Assembly: GCA_037976565.1 (NCBI GenBank)
Contig: CP137679.1
Span: 6,679,973 to 6,743,972, forward strand
DNA from: Mesocentrotus franciscanus
Taxonomy: Eukaryota > Echinodermata > Echinoidea > Camarodonta > Strongylocentrotidae
DNA: 64,000 nt
Reading direction: 5' to 3'
Both the position numbers and the translations under genes were made by a program. Position 1 is the stretch's first letter. The number at the start of each line of letters is the position of its first letter. The notes below the pieces were generated by a model, which worked only from the letters and a program-made list of their open reading frames with translations, was not told the DNA's origin and did no database searches. This document shows, one piece after another, positions 45,825-60,800 of the stretch.

Positions 45825-48800
45825 CTAGAGGAACCGATTCATCTAAATGGGACAAGAAATAAACATACATTTACTATCACCAAAGTGAAGTTAATAGGTA
45901 CCAAATAGAAAGCAATTCCTTCAATGCTTGAGGACCTTATCATGGTAGCTCTGCTAAAGCAGGGGTAAGAGTATGATTGTAGGGAGAACAGTATTAATAC
46001 TAATGAGGCTACCCTGGGTAAACAAGATATTATTATTGTGATCATTATCATTATCAATGCAAAAGGATTAACTGATCGATACAGATTTGCACATGAAATC
46101 AAGTAACACCAATCTCTAGCGATACATCTCTTGCTTTTTGGTGGGGAGATTATGTCTGCAACCCTATAAATTTGCCATGAAACTGAACAGATAATTTTAC
46201 ATTCCTGTTATTCCTGATGTTCTATGCAAAACATCAAAGCTAGTCAACAAATGTAGAAAAGTTTTGTTTGTTTGTCAATAATCTAACCACTCGAAAACCA
46301 TCAAAGCCCAAGAAAACTCAAACAAACTTGAGATGGAGTCTATGGAAAATGTGTGTTATATCCAGTGTTGCAGTCCAGTCCTAAGAACCAAGTACAAGTT
46401 CCAAGTCCAGACAGTCCAAGTTCAAGTCATGAAGGTCCAAGTCTAAGTCTCCGCATTTTTGCATTCTAGAAGGTTACTGTCCTTTAGACTGAAGGCTCAT
46501 TAGAGCAGCGTCCTGTAGATATTAAACAACTTCATACACCAAAAATGGAAAGGATCTGACAGTGATAGACAGGTCCCAGTACCAGTACATGCTCCAAGGA
46601 GAAGGACAGATGGGGGTGCAAAACAGATTTGAAACATAACAAATAAGATTAAAAGTTTTCATGAAACCTATTGCTTCTGAAATTTTTTGAGCCTCTTTTG
46701 TCTAATGGGGCGTTGCAAGAAAGTTGAGTTGCAATTGATTGCAACTTTCTTGTAACACCCCATTAGTTACACACTCACCTAGTGAACTACAGAAGTAAGT
46801 CAGAGAAATTTTCTTGACACAACTGTGTCATTGGCGTGGCTCCCCCCACCACATATATCTCTTATATTACTTCATGAATAACAACAAGCGCATTTAGTAG
46901 GGCTGCGACGAGTAGTCGAATACTCTAATACTCGCACTGTTGACAGCTACTGGAGTATGATTTCTCGTACTCGGATACTCGGCCCCCATTTTTTTTTTTT
47001 TTTTTTGCTATTTTTCAGTGGTTTTACAACCATCTCTGTGTCTCAACATAATGCAAATAAAGAATACTATTTAAAGCTAACCTACCTTCCTAATTTGAAG
47101 GGAAGAGATTTAATAAAAAGTGTCGATTTATTACGCAGGAGATCTTTTCTGAGCAAGGTAGCTAGGCCTCCAAAGCGCTGACATAATTCCCTTTGGTAAC
47201 AATGGCTGCGCGAGTCCAAAGGCAGCATTGCGACATCATCCTTTTCTTCGGTAGCAATGGCTGCACGAGTCCAAAGTCCGCTTTGCAACATAATCCTTTT
47301 CTTCGGTGACAATGTCTGCCCTAGTCCAAAGTCCGCATTGCGACATAATCATTTTCTTCGGTAACAATGGCTGCGTGAGTCCAAAGTCCGCATTGCGACA
47401 TAATCCTTTTTATCAGTGATTGATAGGGGCACGCAAGTCCAAAGTCCGCATTCCGACATAATCCTTTTCTTCGGTGACATACTTTTTTCTGCAGAAACAC
47501 GCAGATAGATTCTAGATCTAGACTAGATCTATTTGTATTATTTTTAACGGAGCGTCGGCTTCGAAAAAACAGTCGGGACTGTACCAAAATAAAGGCTAGC
47601 TAGGTATTAAGTTTTATTTTTAGATATTAAAAAAAAACAAAAACAAACAAACAAACATGGCGTCCGAGTATTCGAGTATTCGCGGGCAAGACTGGGAGTG
47701 TACTCGAGTACCTCATTACACGATTATTCACAGCCTTAGCATTTAGGTGTATTATGGCTGTTTGCCCCCTCCCCCTTATATTTTTTGTTGTTTTTGTTAA
47801 AAGCCTGCAACTTCCCTAGGAATTATGGGGGTCTGGTTGACTTTTTGAATCTCAATTATACCTTTTAAGTCCTGAAGTGTCATGTGAGTCATGTTTTGCA
47901 TAATTTCTAATAAATCCTACAGGAATTATGACCAACTTTAATATATATCTGTTTTCATGCATTAACCTATGGTGACTGCAAGGTCAAAAGCCTGCACATT
48001 TCCCAGGACTTATGGTAGGATTTATTGGAAATGAAGGTTTAAAAATAATGTTTTTCAGGAATGCACCTGCAAGCAGCGTCTGCATTCCACTACGTTTGTA
48101 CTTGTAGTCTTTGTACTACCAATATTGTCAATAAACATTAAACAAGACAAATTTTGCGACTGTGTCTCCTATATGCCTCCGCCGTAAATTCAGTATATAG
48201 GAAATGGAATTTTGCTGACATATCATGATGAAAAACAAAAAGGCTATAATTAAATGTGAACCACCGTCTATGATCTTGACCAACAAGCCCCAAATTTTAA
48301 TTGGATCATCTTCTTATAGTAATACCGTCACCATGATTAGATGTTGTGATAACAAGGCTAAAAACCTTCAATTTCAGAAATTGACCTCTGTGACGTTTGA
48401 CCTACTTACCTTAAATCTAATGAGACTGTCTTCCTATGGTGATACATACTATCACCAAGCTTGAGACTAATATCTCTTATGGTTCTTAAGATATTATGAT
48501 AACAAGGATTAAACCTGCAACAACAACAAAAATTACCATGTTTGAATCCCATATCTCTAGTGGTTCTTGAGGTATCACAGTAGCAAGGCTAAAACCTGTA
48601 ATTTTTACACAAAATTTTTACCCAAAATCTGATCAGATCATCTCCCTATGGTGATAAATACTATCACCAAGATTGAGCCTCTTATCTCTAGTGGTTCTTG
48701 AGATATCGATATAAAAAGGCTAATATCTAAAATTTCAGAAATTGACATCTGTGACCTTTGACCTTTGATCTCTAGTGGTTCTTGAGATATCACACTAGCA

Positions 48801-51800
48801 AGGCTAAAACCTGTAATTTCAGAAAAAATTACCTCTGTGACCTTTGATCTACTAACCCAAAATCTAATCAGATTGTCTTCCTATGGTGAAACATTATATC
48901 ACCAAGTTTGAAGTTCATATCTCACATGGTTCTTTAGATATTGCGATAACGAGAAAGCAGGACGGACGGACGAACAACCCAAAAACATAATGCTTCCAGC
49001 ACCACCTTCGATGGGTGGAGGCATACAATTTTTTATCCTGGACTTGACATAGACTTAGGCTAAGTCCTCAAGTCCAGAATCCCAAGTCCAAGTTCAAGTC
49101 TTTGGTTTGCAAGTCCAAGTCCTCAAAAATTGAACTCAAGTCTAAGTCCATGTCCAAGTTTAAGTATCGGTACTGCAACACTGGTTATATCGTAGTCAAA
49201 TCATATCCAACACATTAAACTTGATGCAAAAAAAAACAAAACACATGCTACTTCTGTTCATTCCAAAATATCTTCAGAATAATCCATAGTGTATGTGTAC
49301 CTGTATGGGTCCATTTGTCCTGGGCTATGTACATAACAGCTGGGATACAGTACTGGGCTACACCAAACTTGTTGGGGTCAGTGCAGTTCACCATCCATAC
49401 TGGTAGTACAATCTTGGTGTAAAACTGAAAAAGATAGGCAAAATAGGCATTCATTCAACTATTTTCAATTTAGTCAGACATCTAAAACTTGATTTTGAAG
49501 CACTGGAATTTTTATTTGATTTTGCAAACGGGTATTCATGTCTAGATTGAAAAGAACTGTCTTTGATTTTCAGAGATGCCTGGTGTGCATCTCAATATGA
49601 CCACCTGAAATTATGAACTCAAAAGGGGCAAATCACCATCTTTTGTCTTGCAATGTTCATGTATGTTTGGGGTTCCTTGCTGGTATACTATTTAAACATT
49701 TCATGTTTAAACAGGTTTATACAAAAACTACATCAACATAAGAACATTAATCATATAAATTCCCATAACAGTTAACCTCAGTACTGACTAACTGTTAACC
49801 ATGATATGTCTCATAGTTTTATGGGGTAGATATTACGTCTTTCAATGAAAATAAAATTTGTATTATTTTAGGAACCGTTTCCTTCAAGAGTATAGAAGAC
49901 AATAAGAAGGACATCTTTACCTCTGGGCAACCCATAAACTTGTCCAGTGAATTCAATTGAGATGGATTCAAACAGTAGACACAGCCCTCTACGGAGCTCT
50001 CGGGAGAAAACTCTATATTTGCAAAGCCTCCAGCCTCTATGTCTTGACCTGGATATTTGAAGAAGAAAAAAAATTACATTACACTTGGAAACTTAATAAA
50101 TATTAAGATCTTTTGGTGAAATATATATTGGTTGCTATTAGTTTAGTGAGTGCAAGTTTCAATGATTTAGTAACAAAATAGTCTTCTTCAGAATGCTCAA
50201 ATTCTCACTATGTTCCACACAGCTTTTCAAATGACTGATGGTTAGAGGGGAAGTCCACCCTGATATTTCAAGGTTTCAGAACTTACATTGACTATAATAA
50301 AGATCTTGAATATCGTATTGCAAAAAAGAAAAACAAAATTGCCCTTGCACTTTAAAAAATGGAAGTTTGTTTTACAATGTTGTATAGGTACATGTGCATG
50401 TAATTGCCAGCATCTTAGTGTAATTTACTTTTTGTGAGGTTTTGATCTATGTTGTACTGCTTTTTTGTAATCTTTTATAATTACTTGTAAATATTGTGAT
50501 TGTATTTGATTCTGTTTCAATAAAACACATTAAAAAAATATAGAATGAAAAATAAAATAAAATAAACACACAAAAAAAGTTGGTTTTAATAGAAGCAGAA
50601 AAACAGCAGAGAAACAGGTCAGTGATAATTTGAGCACATTCTGATTAAAAACAAGAATGTTATAAATATTTGAAGTTGTGATCAATCATACACAAATTGG
50701 CAACTCTGTGATGTATCTTGTGAGCTCCCTTCCCATTTGCCCTGTTCTAAAAAATTAAAAATTAAAAAAAATCTATATTTTCCCTTAAGAAAATGTTCAA
50801 TCATTCATTAACCCTAAATATAATTATTGAAAATATGTATTTTTACTACTCCTGTATGACACAAATATATGCCATCATCAATTACCAAGAAAATGAAAAT
50901 AATTGAAATTTTCTGTATAGAGCGAATTGGAGAGGAGCTCATAAGATGCGTGACGACTTTGAAAAGTCATAACTTTCCTATCTTTAGTTGAAATTTGCTC
51001 TAATTTTCACAGACCTGTTCCTCTCATATTTCCACTTTTTTTAAAACCAACTTAATATCAGGGTGGATTTCCCCTTTAAAATCATTCTGTTTTGAAGGAC
51101 TTCAGGACCCCGTTGCATAAAACTTACCATTGATGGTAACTTTGCCATCAATGGCAACTACCATGGTAACAGGGCTCAACAGCCAATCAAAATCAAGGTT
51201 TCCATGGTAGTTACCATTGATGACAAAGTTACCATCAATGGTAAGTTTTGTGCAACGGGGCCCAGGTGTACCAAATACAAAATATTTTGCTCTGTACAGC
51301 AGGGGTTCCACATCCTTGTACTATACTCAAAATATGAGCTTCAAATATCACTTCCTCAAAGAGATATTGCAAGTTTACATACACACAATTAAAATATAAG
51401 CCACTTCAGAGTAGACTTGTTGATGCGAGCACTCACACAGAATATGGCCCGCACTTTACCAAAGTCCATCTTGCACGGGGTTTTACAGAGTATGCAATTT
51501 TTTGTTATTGTGTTCATAGTCCTTAACCATCAGCCAATACAATGTGAGGTAATATACTTTTTTTAAAGGTTGATTTCATATATTTGAGTTTTACAATAAT
51601 TTGTTGGGTGATTGGTACTTCATTAAAACATAAAATTTGTATGATATACATCTCCTTGTTCCGAGGTTTAAAAGTGTGTTACCCCCTTCTAAAGTTTAGA
51701 ATCTAAACTATTCAAAACCACTAACTTAGAAATCTTTAAATTCAAATACAAGTATCCACACATACGACCTGGTATCCCATCTCAATACTGAAAATACATT

Positions 51801-54800
51801 ATGTAATGTTATACATATCAAGATTTACAGTCTATACATTGAAGAGGTATATCAATAAAATAATTAAGTTACCTTTCTTATTGAATTTCAGAGCAAATCC
51901 AAAGAGAATACCCCATAATCTCTGTTCAACTTTGAATCCTATATAAGTGGATAGCCTGTTGGTATAAAAGATGCAAAAGAAAAGAGAAAACAATAGAGAA
52001 AAGGAAAATAAATATAGAGAAATCTGTATATATATAAGGGAGACAAGAAACAACTACACAGTATTGGAGATGAAAGCAACATGCTCTTTCAGCAATTATA
52101 AAACTGCTGACATTCATTTTGCATCACCTCATCAATAGTGAATTATGATTAAATTCCTCTTCTTAACAGCTAGAATTTATGAGTGGGCCTGAAAATCATA
52201 TCAACATTATCTATTTTGTACACACACTGCTTGAATTGTGACTGTAAAAATAATTGCTAAGGCATGAAAACTGGCATCCCTGTTTATCACTTTTCAATTG
52301 ATTTTTGTTAGTAACAATCAGATTCATTTACTTCTCCTAAAAATCAGCCTGGACATAAACTGGTTATGTATGGACCTATAACAGTTGTGTCTGCATAGGA
52401 AGTCTTTTAATTTCTCTGTTTATTCAATGGTACAATGTATTTGCAATTTTTACTGTATCTTCTAACAGGCACATATATATAGATGTATTAACCTGGATTT
52501 TATAGCTGCCCTGAAATGGTGCTAGAGCAAATCTTCCAATAAGTACCCACTGATCTCACCTTGGGTGAGTATGACATATTTTAAATAATATATTGAAGAG
52601 CATTGGTGCTGTGGCTGGGATATGAACCCTATGTCTTGTGATATGTAGTCTGGCAACGGGTAACTCATCCACTAGACCACATCACCTCCACACATTATGT
52701 ATTTATTAACTCATATATCTATTGATATCCATTGTGTGTGTGTGTTGTGGGGTGGGGATAATGAGGCAGAAAAAGTAGGATAAAGTTCTATCAATACATC
52801 CATGACATGTATAAGGAAGAGATAAAACAGAAAGCACTTTGAATGCTTCTTCTCATGAACATCTCACCTCGTTGGGTTCATTGTAGCTCCATAGGAGAAG
52901 TAGTAGAGCTTCCCTGGAGGAGGACGGGCATTGATCTTGAAGCAGAGGGGTGGAAAGGGGGCCAGTAGGGGTGTATCATCTGTCTTGTTCTTGGCATGCC
53001 TACAGAAGTGACAAGAGGCAAATATTCATACATTGACATACGTTGACTAGTGCCATAAGCAGTAGGAACTGTTCAGTGTGTGTTTTTTTTTTCTTTGGGG
53101 GAAGGGAGGGGATGGTTGTACTAGAAATTTTAAAAGGGTTAATGAATAACATGCACAAAGTTAGATATCATAAAGTAGTAACTGTATTACCATACAAAAT
53201 GGAAGAGGCACTATGATTTAAAAATTAAAAAATTATCTAAAGAAAAACACATTAATTTTGTGGAACATGTTTGTAAAATTGTGGAAATTCCAAATCATTT
53301 TGTTCATCCATATTATTTTGCTTTTCATAGAACCTCTAAAGCATAAATGTTTTTATACATAACACCAAAAGACTTTCTATCTCAGTAATGACTGAATCTC
53401 AAAGTTCAAATTGATTTACCTTGGTTTTGTACTTGCAACAATCTCAAGATTGGCTGATTTACTCCTGCAAAACAAATATATAATATGACAAGTATTTTAA
53501 TCATTCTGGCTTCAAAAGACTTGAAAAATACATACGTTAAATGCATGCATATACAACTGTTGAAAAGAGAACAGATATAGAATAGTGACTGAACATAAAG
53601 TAAAAATAAATCAGTACAATGATAGAAACTGATTGCTAAAATCTAGAGCTTTCATCTTGACAGATACAAACACATTCAAAGATAGGAACACAGATACAAA
53701 CACATTCAAAGATAGGAACACAGATACAAACACATTCAAAGATAGGAACACAGATACAAACACATTCCACAAATACTACTGACTAGGGGTAAAAGTAAAT
53801 TCAACACAAGAAAAATAGGTGAAATTTTTTCAGCCATTTCATGACAATTACCTTCTATAGTGCCACATCACAAATACCACGTTGAACTAAATTATTTGGT
53901 CCACCATGGTCGTTGCTCAAACCTATTTGGTTCTCCTGACAGTAACTTAACACGCTAAAGTTAGATCTTTCTTCAATTGTGCTTCCGAAACCCAGTCTTT
54001 ATGATAACATTAAGATTGACAAATGCCTCATAAGAAACTTCATCCCTATAATGTCCTTCACAGAAGCTTAAATTGCAAATAGTCCGCAAAACATCTCTAA
54101 CCGTTCACAGAACACAAATCATGCGCGGTGGTAAATCCTGTCTCCCATTAACTAAGTGAAGATACTTCTGTCCATTTATAAGGAAGAGGTACATGTATAT
54201 CATCAACAGTTCTTAATGATATAAGAGAGCTAAGGAGACCTGTCTATCTTCCTTAAAGGTCAAAAAGTTAAAAGCAAACAATGGAGCAATTCTTCGCCTC
54301 CACAACAAAGTCAAATACTTCATTCTCCAATGACATAACGCCAGCGGTAGAGCAGTTTGACATTTCTCTAACAAGAGAGAATGCTAGAATATGAAGTGAA
54401 TTATTAATTGACAAAAAGCTAATAAAAGGCCTTCAGTATGTTGGAGTTCCAATTTGTTCTCTATCGACTCTGTCTTTGTCTCCGCTTCCTGTCGTTGCAG
54501 AGCAACAGGTGGAGTCTTCACAGGAGTCAGATGGCACGGCTTGGGTTGCCTAGTAACAACACTCTTATGTATGAAACTCACTACTCTCGGATGTACTTGG
54601 AATGGAACAATGGGCATCTCCCCAACATCAGCTCATTTAATCAAACTGACCTTAATGATAATAAGAGGGTCCAGATAATATATCTACCACTGTATCAGGC
54701 TTACATTTGTATCTAAAACTACAATATACTTGATTTTAGACACTGTGCATCAAGATGTATGGAGGGAATTAATTAAAATCTGCTGCCTGTATAGGTCAAA

Positions 54801-57800
54801 TCTAATATCATGCTAATGAAATAATCTGCGGCCTGTATAGGTCAAATCTAATATCATGCTAATGAAATAAATAATGAGTCAGGAAAGGGAGAGAGAGGAG
54901 AGCATCTTCATTGGCGATTTGAGTCAATATTTCACATGGCTGAAAAAAGAGCTCCAATGAATTTCATATCCCATCTTTAGATACGGTAGAGTGATATCAA
55001 TTGTCTTGATATTTACACAGCTTAGCTAATCAACTATCCAGAGTCTACATCGTACTAATCAAATGGAATCAGCTGTTTACATTTCAATGAGTCTAAGATT
55101 ACATGCTAAATTGTCAATTTCAAAGGATATTCAGTGGCCAAAATAGCAGGGAAAATGTTTTCAACTTAAAGGAAACCTCACCCCAAATAATAAGTGCAGG
55201 TACACTGAAAGATGAGATATATTCCTGCCTTTTAATATACAATATTCCTTATGAAAGTGTACAAGAGACATATAACTGAAGGTATTCTTGGCATGATGTA
55301 ATGCCTTTTAGCATGACATGGGCGTAGCCATTTTCTTGATAATGTGACATACCAAGTGAACTTGTACATGTATCACGCACCAAGCTTTAGTTGGAAGTAC
55401 TTTCTAATTCAACAACAAAACCTTTAGTTTTCAACTAGGGAAAATCATAGCTGAGAAGGTAATAATTATATTTGGTAAACAAATATAAGAGGGGACCAAT
55501 TATAACTATTTATTAAGAAAACTAAAATATAGCAGTTGACAAATCTATTTCATTTATGCCAAACCTTCATCTCAGAAGAGCACCAACTTATTTAATGCAA
55601 ATTGCGTTCTCACAATTGTCACATTATCAAGAAAATGGCGATGCCCATGTCGTGCTGAGAAACTGTACATTATGCTATTAAAGAATATCTTGCTTTATAC
55701 CTCTCTCATACACGTTGGTGGGGAATCTTGTAGATTTATGGGCAAGAATACAATAAATCCCTCAGAATAACTAAAGTTATTTCTTGTAGTGAGGTTTACT
55801 TTAAAGGGAGACAAATTGCATAATAAAAATTAAATTAATGATTAAACTATACATATACTACCAACACAAACAAATATTATGTATCATATCTCTCATAGAA
55901 AGTTTGTTGTGCATTGATTGGTCAAGAGGTCTTCATGTGATCATTCATAATTGAGTACTAAAAGAGAAAATTCTCTCCAGGGGAAATTTTTGTTATTGGT
56001 GTGAGGTCACACTTCTCAAATTAAGATACCTTTCTTACTATTTTTCTCTCAGACTTCCCCCTTGTTTCCTATAATAATTTTTGCTCATGCGTACAGCGAG
56101 TATTCATGTGTTTCGCATTCTGACTATTGAAATACAATTATTCATGACAGGTGAATGAAATGATTTGTAACATGGCACTTAACATAGATTTATACACTAA
56201 ATTAGATTACATTACATAAAGGGTCTATTTAGACAGGATAACTGGACACAAATTAGCTCTAATCCCACAAAGTGAAATTAATGTGCAGGCATAAAATCTA
56301 CAGCTATTGGAAACAAAATACAAAACACTGACCAATCCAAATTGAACATACGAACAAAGACAACTTTAACCTGGTATGGAAACAAAACATGATGACACTT
56401 TGGCAAGATTTTTATTTGGGGATAAGAGTCAAATCTGTATATAAATCTCTGTCATACAATGATAATATATTGAAATGATATGCTACAACAGAATGATAAA
56501 AGTGTACTGAAATATTAAACAATTTCCATTCATATTCAGTTCACAAATAAACTATACTCACACATTTTCTGAAGTTTCAGTTCCAAAATGTTCTTGATGC
56601 TGAATTCAGAAATGAAAAAAGAAAGAAATAAACAACAACTAAGTACAAGTATCACCTAAAATTCAAACTCATTAGCCTTCCAAAGCAATATCATGGAAAT
56701 CATCCTGTTCACAGTTGATTAAAGGATCCATTTCACGTTAACACCTCCTAATCTGTAAGCAGCAAATCATCCCCAAAACATTGAGTGTTGAACAATGCAG
56801 TTTTTAATAGATAAAAGCATTCAGCTGTCTCTTCCTGAAATTTTTTTTTTTCATTTTGAAGTTTTTTTCCGGGACATATTTTAATATTATATGCTCAAAC
56901 AAAGAATCAGAAATTTTAAGTCACAATGAATTATTGTATGTTATCAAATTTTGTATAGAAAGAAATAAAACCAGAAGGAGAAATTGCACTAAATTTCTCA
57001 TAATTTCTATAAGTTTGAATGATTTTCCTCAAAGATTAGTTGCAAAAAGAAACATTAAGAATATATTTTTTCAAATTAGAGTTGATTAGAATAAGAATGC
57101 AATCATGCATTCATATTCTCAACTCCACCTCTAGACCAATAAAATATATATGCATAATTATGATCATTTTGGGTCATGTACTATTAATAATGACACTGCA
57201 TTTTCAGTAAGTGTGGTAGTGGTAAGTGCATGTACATGAAAAAAATGTTATTATAAACTCACAACTGTCACAACTTTGTCATCCTTCTCCCAGACTGAAA
57301 GTAAGAAAAGGAAAAGAATATTTAAAGAAATGAAGGAACATGTACCTGAGCTTTCAGATCCAAATCATCATCCAAATTGTAATCTTCCTCCATCTCATCA
57401 GTCAGGAGTTGACTAGGTTGGGTCAGTGTTTCAGACATTTCACTCCCGCATCCACTGTCACTCATGTCTGCATCCTCCAGACTGACCTTTGCTCCTCCTC
57501 TTCTTCCTTTCGGTCCTTGATGACTGGATGGACGAGATGGTTTGGATGACCCTGGTCTGACCTTTGCGGAGATGGGACGTTGCACAGGAGTCATGGCAAC
57601 ACCAGTAGTCAGCATGATGTCGTTCAGAACTCCAGAATTTGGTCTTGCTCTTGACACCCTAGATGCATGCTGGCCATCTTCATTCCATGCTTCTCTTGAG
57701 GACAATAGATCATTGCTATAGCAACCAATACCAGGATGCGGTTCGCCTAGAAGCATCTTGTACTCCAAGACAATATTCTGCTGCTGACTTGATTCATCAA

Positions 57801-60800
57801 CGAGTTCCTCGTCTTCAAGCACTGAACGATTCTGGAACTCATCTTGTCCAAGAAGTCTATGTAAGGAGCTATTAGGACAAACACAAGTATCCTCATCTAA
57901 TCCACAACTATCACAGTACAAGACTGGATCATCAACCTCAGGAATGTCATCATACGACAAAAGCTCCTCTTTCCTGCACGAGCTCTGAGCTTGGATTTCT
58001 TGCAGCAATTGTTCTAAGCTCTTGAAACAGATTACCTGATTCTCTTCTTCACTTTCGACTTCCTTGTCCTCAGTGTGATTATTGCTGTTACCATTTTCAG
58101 GATTTTCATCTTTATTGTTTCCATCTCCATCTCCTTCCCCTCCTCCTCCTTCCGAAGCCCCACCTCCATTACCATTGTTACTATCACTACCTTGACCTGA
58201 ACCACTACTTCTATCTCCACCACCACCACCACTACCACTACCACCATCACCACCTGTTCCACTGTCACCATCATTCCCATTACCACCACCCATTCCTCTA
58301 TCATCATCATTCCCATTATCTTTTTCCTTAGTGTCCTTTGCATCATCATCATCCACTTCTTCCTCCTCTTTCTTCTCTACTTCTTGACCACTATCTTCCT
58401 TCATTGCACTTGATAACAATTCTTCATTACTTTGCTTTACAACATCATTCTCACAATTCTGAGTCACGACTGATTCAGAGATGTTGGCATTTACAGAAAC
58501 ACTTTGGTGGTCTGCAGTATTGCTGAGAATTTCATTTGGGACTGCTGTTTCAACTTGCTGTTGTTCTCCAGCTGGTAGAGTCTTTTGTTCTAATTGGCTG
58601 CTCGCTATACTAACATCTTTTTCACTGTCTACTGCTATTGCTAATGCATCAATACCTGTTGATAGAACAGGATCAGAGTTTGGTGTTCCTGCTACTGCAT
58701 CATCTGCAGGACTAGATGTTCCTTCAGCACTTCCTTCCCTCAAAGGTGTTCCCTCGACATTATTGCTTACAATATCCTTCTCTACAGCTGCTTTAACTAA
58801 CCCATTAACCAATGAAATACTGGGAATATTGTTAGAGTTTTGAGATTCATTCACGACAGGCACAGTGTTAGTATTGCTATCATTTTTTGACTCTCTTCCA
58901 TTGTCTTCAAGCTTTGTTCCATTTGACACATCTTCAGATGCATTCTGCAAAATCATCTTTTTTTGTTCATGCAAGGCGGCTGACCCATCTACATTAATCT
59001 TTGTCTCCTTATTTGTTATTGCTTTTTCAGGTACTTTAGTTTCTATCTTAGACACAACAGGTTGTTCAAGATGCTCTTCTGTAGGAATCATTTCCCATTT
59101 ATTCTCACTTTGCATAGACCCTTCACTTTGTTCATCAGTCTCTGCTACAACATAACTCTGGGTAATACTGTCTTTCAGAATGGATGGTGAGTAACTTTGT
59201 TCAGGGTGATCACTCTTGGACTCATTTCTATCAACAGTCACATTTTCTGGTAGAACATTATTGTTATTGATACTGTCATTATCATCAAGGTTTGGATGAG
59301 ATTCACTTTCCATTGCGATGGTTACTTTTCTGTTCCCAACCTTGTCATCACTCATTGCTACAGTGTCTAAAGCTTGATACTTCTGTTGGACACTATCCAG
59401 AGGATACTCATCATCATAGCCATTCTCCAGTTCTGTGGCATCCGAGGATTCATTGTCCAACTGTGTGAGGTCGTTCCTGGCCTGTGAGTTCTTCTTCACC
59501 ATGTTGCATAGGATCTCTGCCCTACCCCCTTCGAGTTCACTGAGGTAGTCACTCATATGAGACTCGCTCACAGCATCAGACAGCTTGTCCGCATCACCCC
59601 CAGCCATCAGACGTTCTGGATCCTGCACAGCGGCACCTTCCTCCTTTGCGCTGGATCTGGGACAATCTGTGGTCTCGACCCTTTGCCTCTGGGTCACCAC
59701 CTTCTTGGTGAACTTCAACAGCAGGGATGTCAACCTGGTTGAAGATACTGTCATCTATCATCACCAGGCTGTTGAATGGACCAACGGGTCCAGCCCCTTC
59801 TACCATACTCTGTGATCTCAGCTGACCTGGTTGCCTGGGATTACATATACAATTGAAAATAATACAGATATTTATTAGACATAAGAATATCCAAGCTGGT
59901 TAAACATTGTCTCATTGGAAAATTGCAACAATTTACACTAGACTGAAAAGTGATTGAGATTTGAAAGTTCAATAAAGATTTCTGCAACTGGTTTTCTCCA
60001 GTAGGCCACACTGCATACCTGCCAAATTCCACAGCTAAAATTGAGAATCTCTTAAGACACAATTAGAATTGAGTGTATTTTGTATGCTTTTCCATGGAAG
60101 TTTTCAGGAATAATGGTTCCCATAGAAATTTGCTAACCTAATCCCATGACTTTCCATGACCAATATTTACCATCTGCCAAGACCAGATAAGTTCTGTTTT
60201 GGTTTGGGCTGCGGCATCCAAGGGGCTTAGGAATACCACACCCATTTTCACTTCAAACTGGAGGGCTGCCATAGCCACACACGGCCCACAGACCATGGAA
60301 ATAGAGAGGAAACATTAATCCAAAATACTGAGGATGGCAGATATGACACTGTTAGCCAATTAATTCATATGTTTAGAGTGAGTACCTGTAAAAACATTAT
60401 TCAATACAATAATTCCTATTTAATCATTTAGCAATGCCTACATGGAGGGATGGTGGGCTGGGTTATCCCTATCTAAGGACAGTGCTGAGACGATGGAGTT
60501 TCTGTGGATGGAACCTTGAGTCTCTGGTCTGGTGTGTAGTGAACTGCCTGTTGTGGACCTCTGGAAGACATCAGGAGGCAGCATGCTCAGTAACTCCTTC
60601 TTCCGCTGCAGCAAGAGGGCCTTGTCTGCTGTCTGTCCTCGATTATCCTCTGATAATGAAAAGAAGTGGATTGATTTTTCGTTTCCCATTTCTTTACTTA
60701 AAAATCTATTGGAGCCTTTGTCATTGCACTAAAAAACAAATGTGTAAAACCCTCTCTTGAACATGCAATGATGCCTGAAAACAGATAAAAGGTGACATGA

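Larger units (their letters stand above)
46363..49183. mobile_element. 2.8-kb hAT-like element with perfect 8-bp TSD
   Basis: It starts CAGTGTTGCAGTCC and ends GGTACTGCAACACTG. GTTATATC is present exactly on both sides (46355-46362 and 49184-49191), the 8-bp target duplication of hAT transposons. Subterminal regions are rich in repeated CAAGTCCAAGT motifs. No transposase frame is seen. It lies in the last intron of the GGCT-fold gene and contains another hAT-like element and a diverged tandem array. Confidence 0.9.

Noticed and set aside
57263..57294. 32-nt candidate micro-exon (WEKDDKVVTV) in the GGCT-fold gene
   Set aside because: It has good splice signals but needs phase 1 entry; entering from 57346 in phase 0 gives a stop. 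Joining 57346 directly to 56599 is in phase, so the micro-exon is left out, although alternative splicing is not excluded.
58032..58352. 106-codon Met/Val-rich open frame on the minus strand
   Set aside because: Shadow frame of the triplet-rich coding tract in the large exon.
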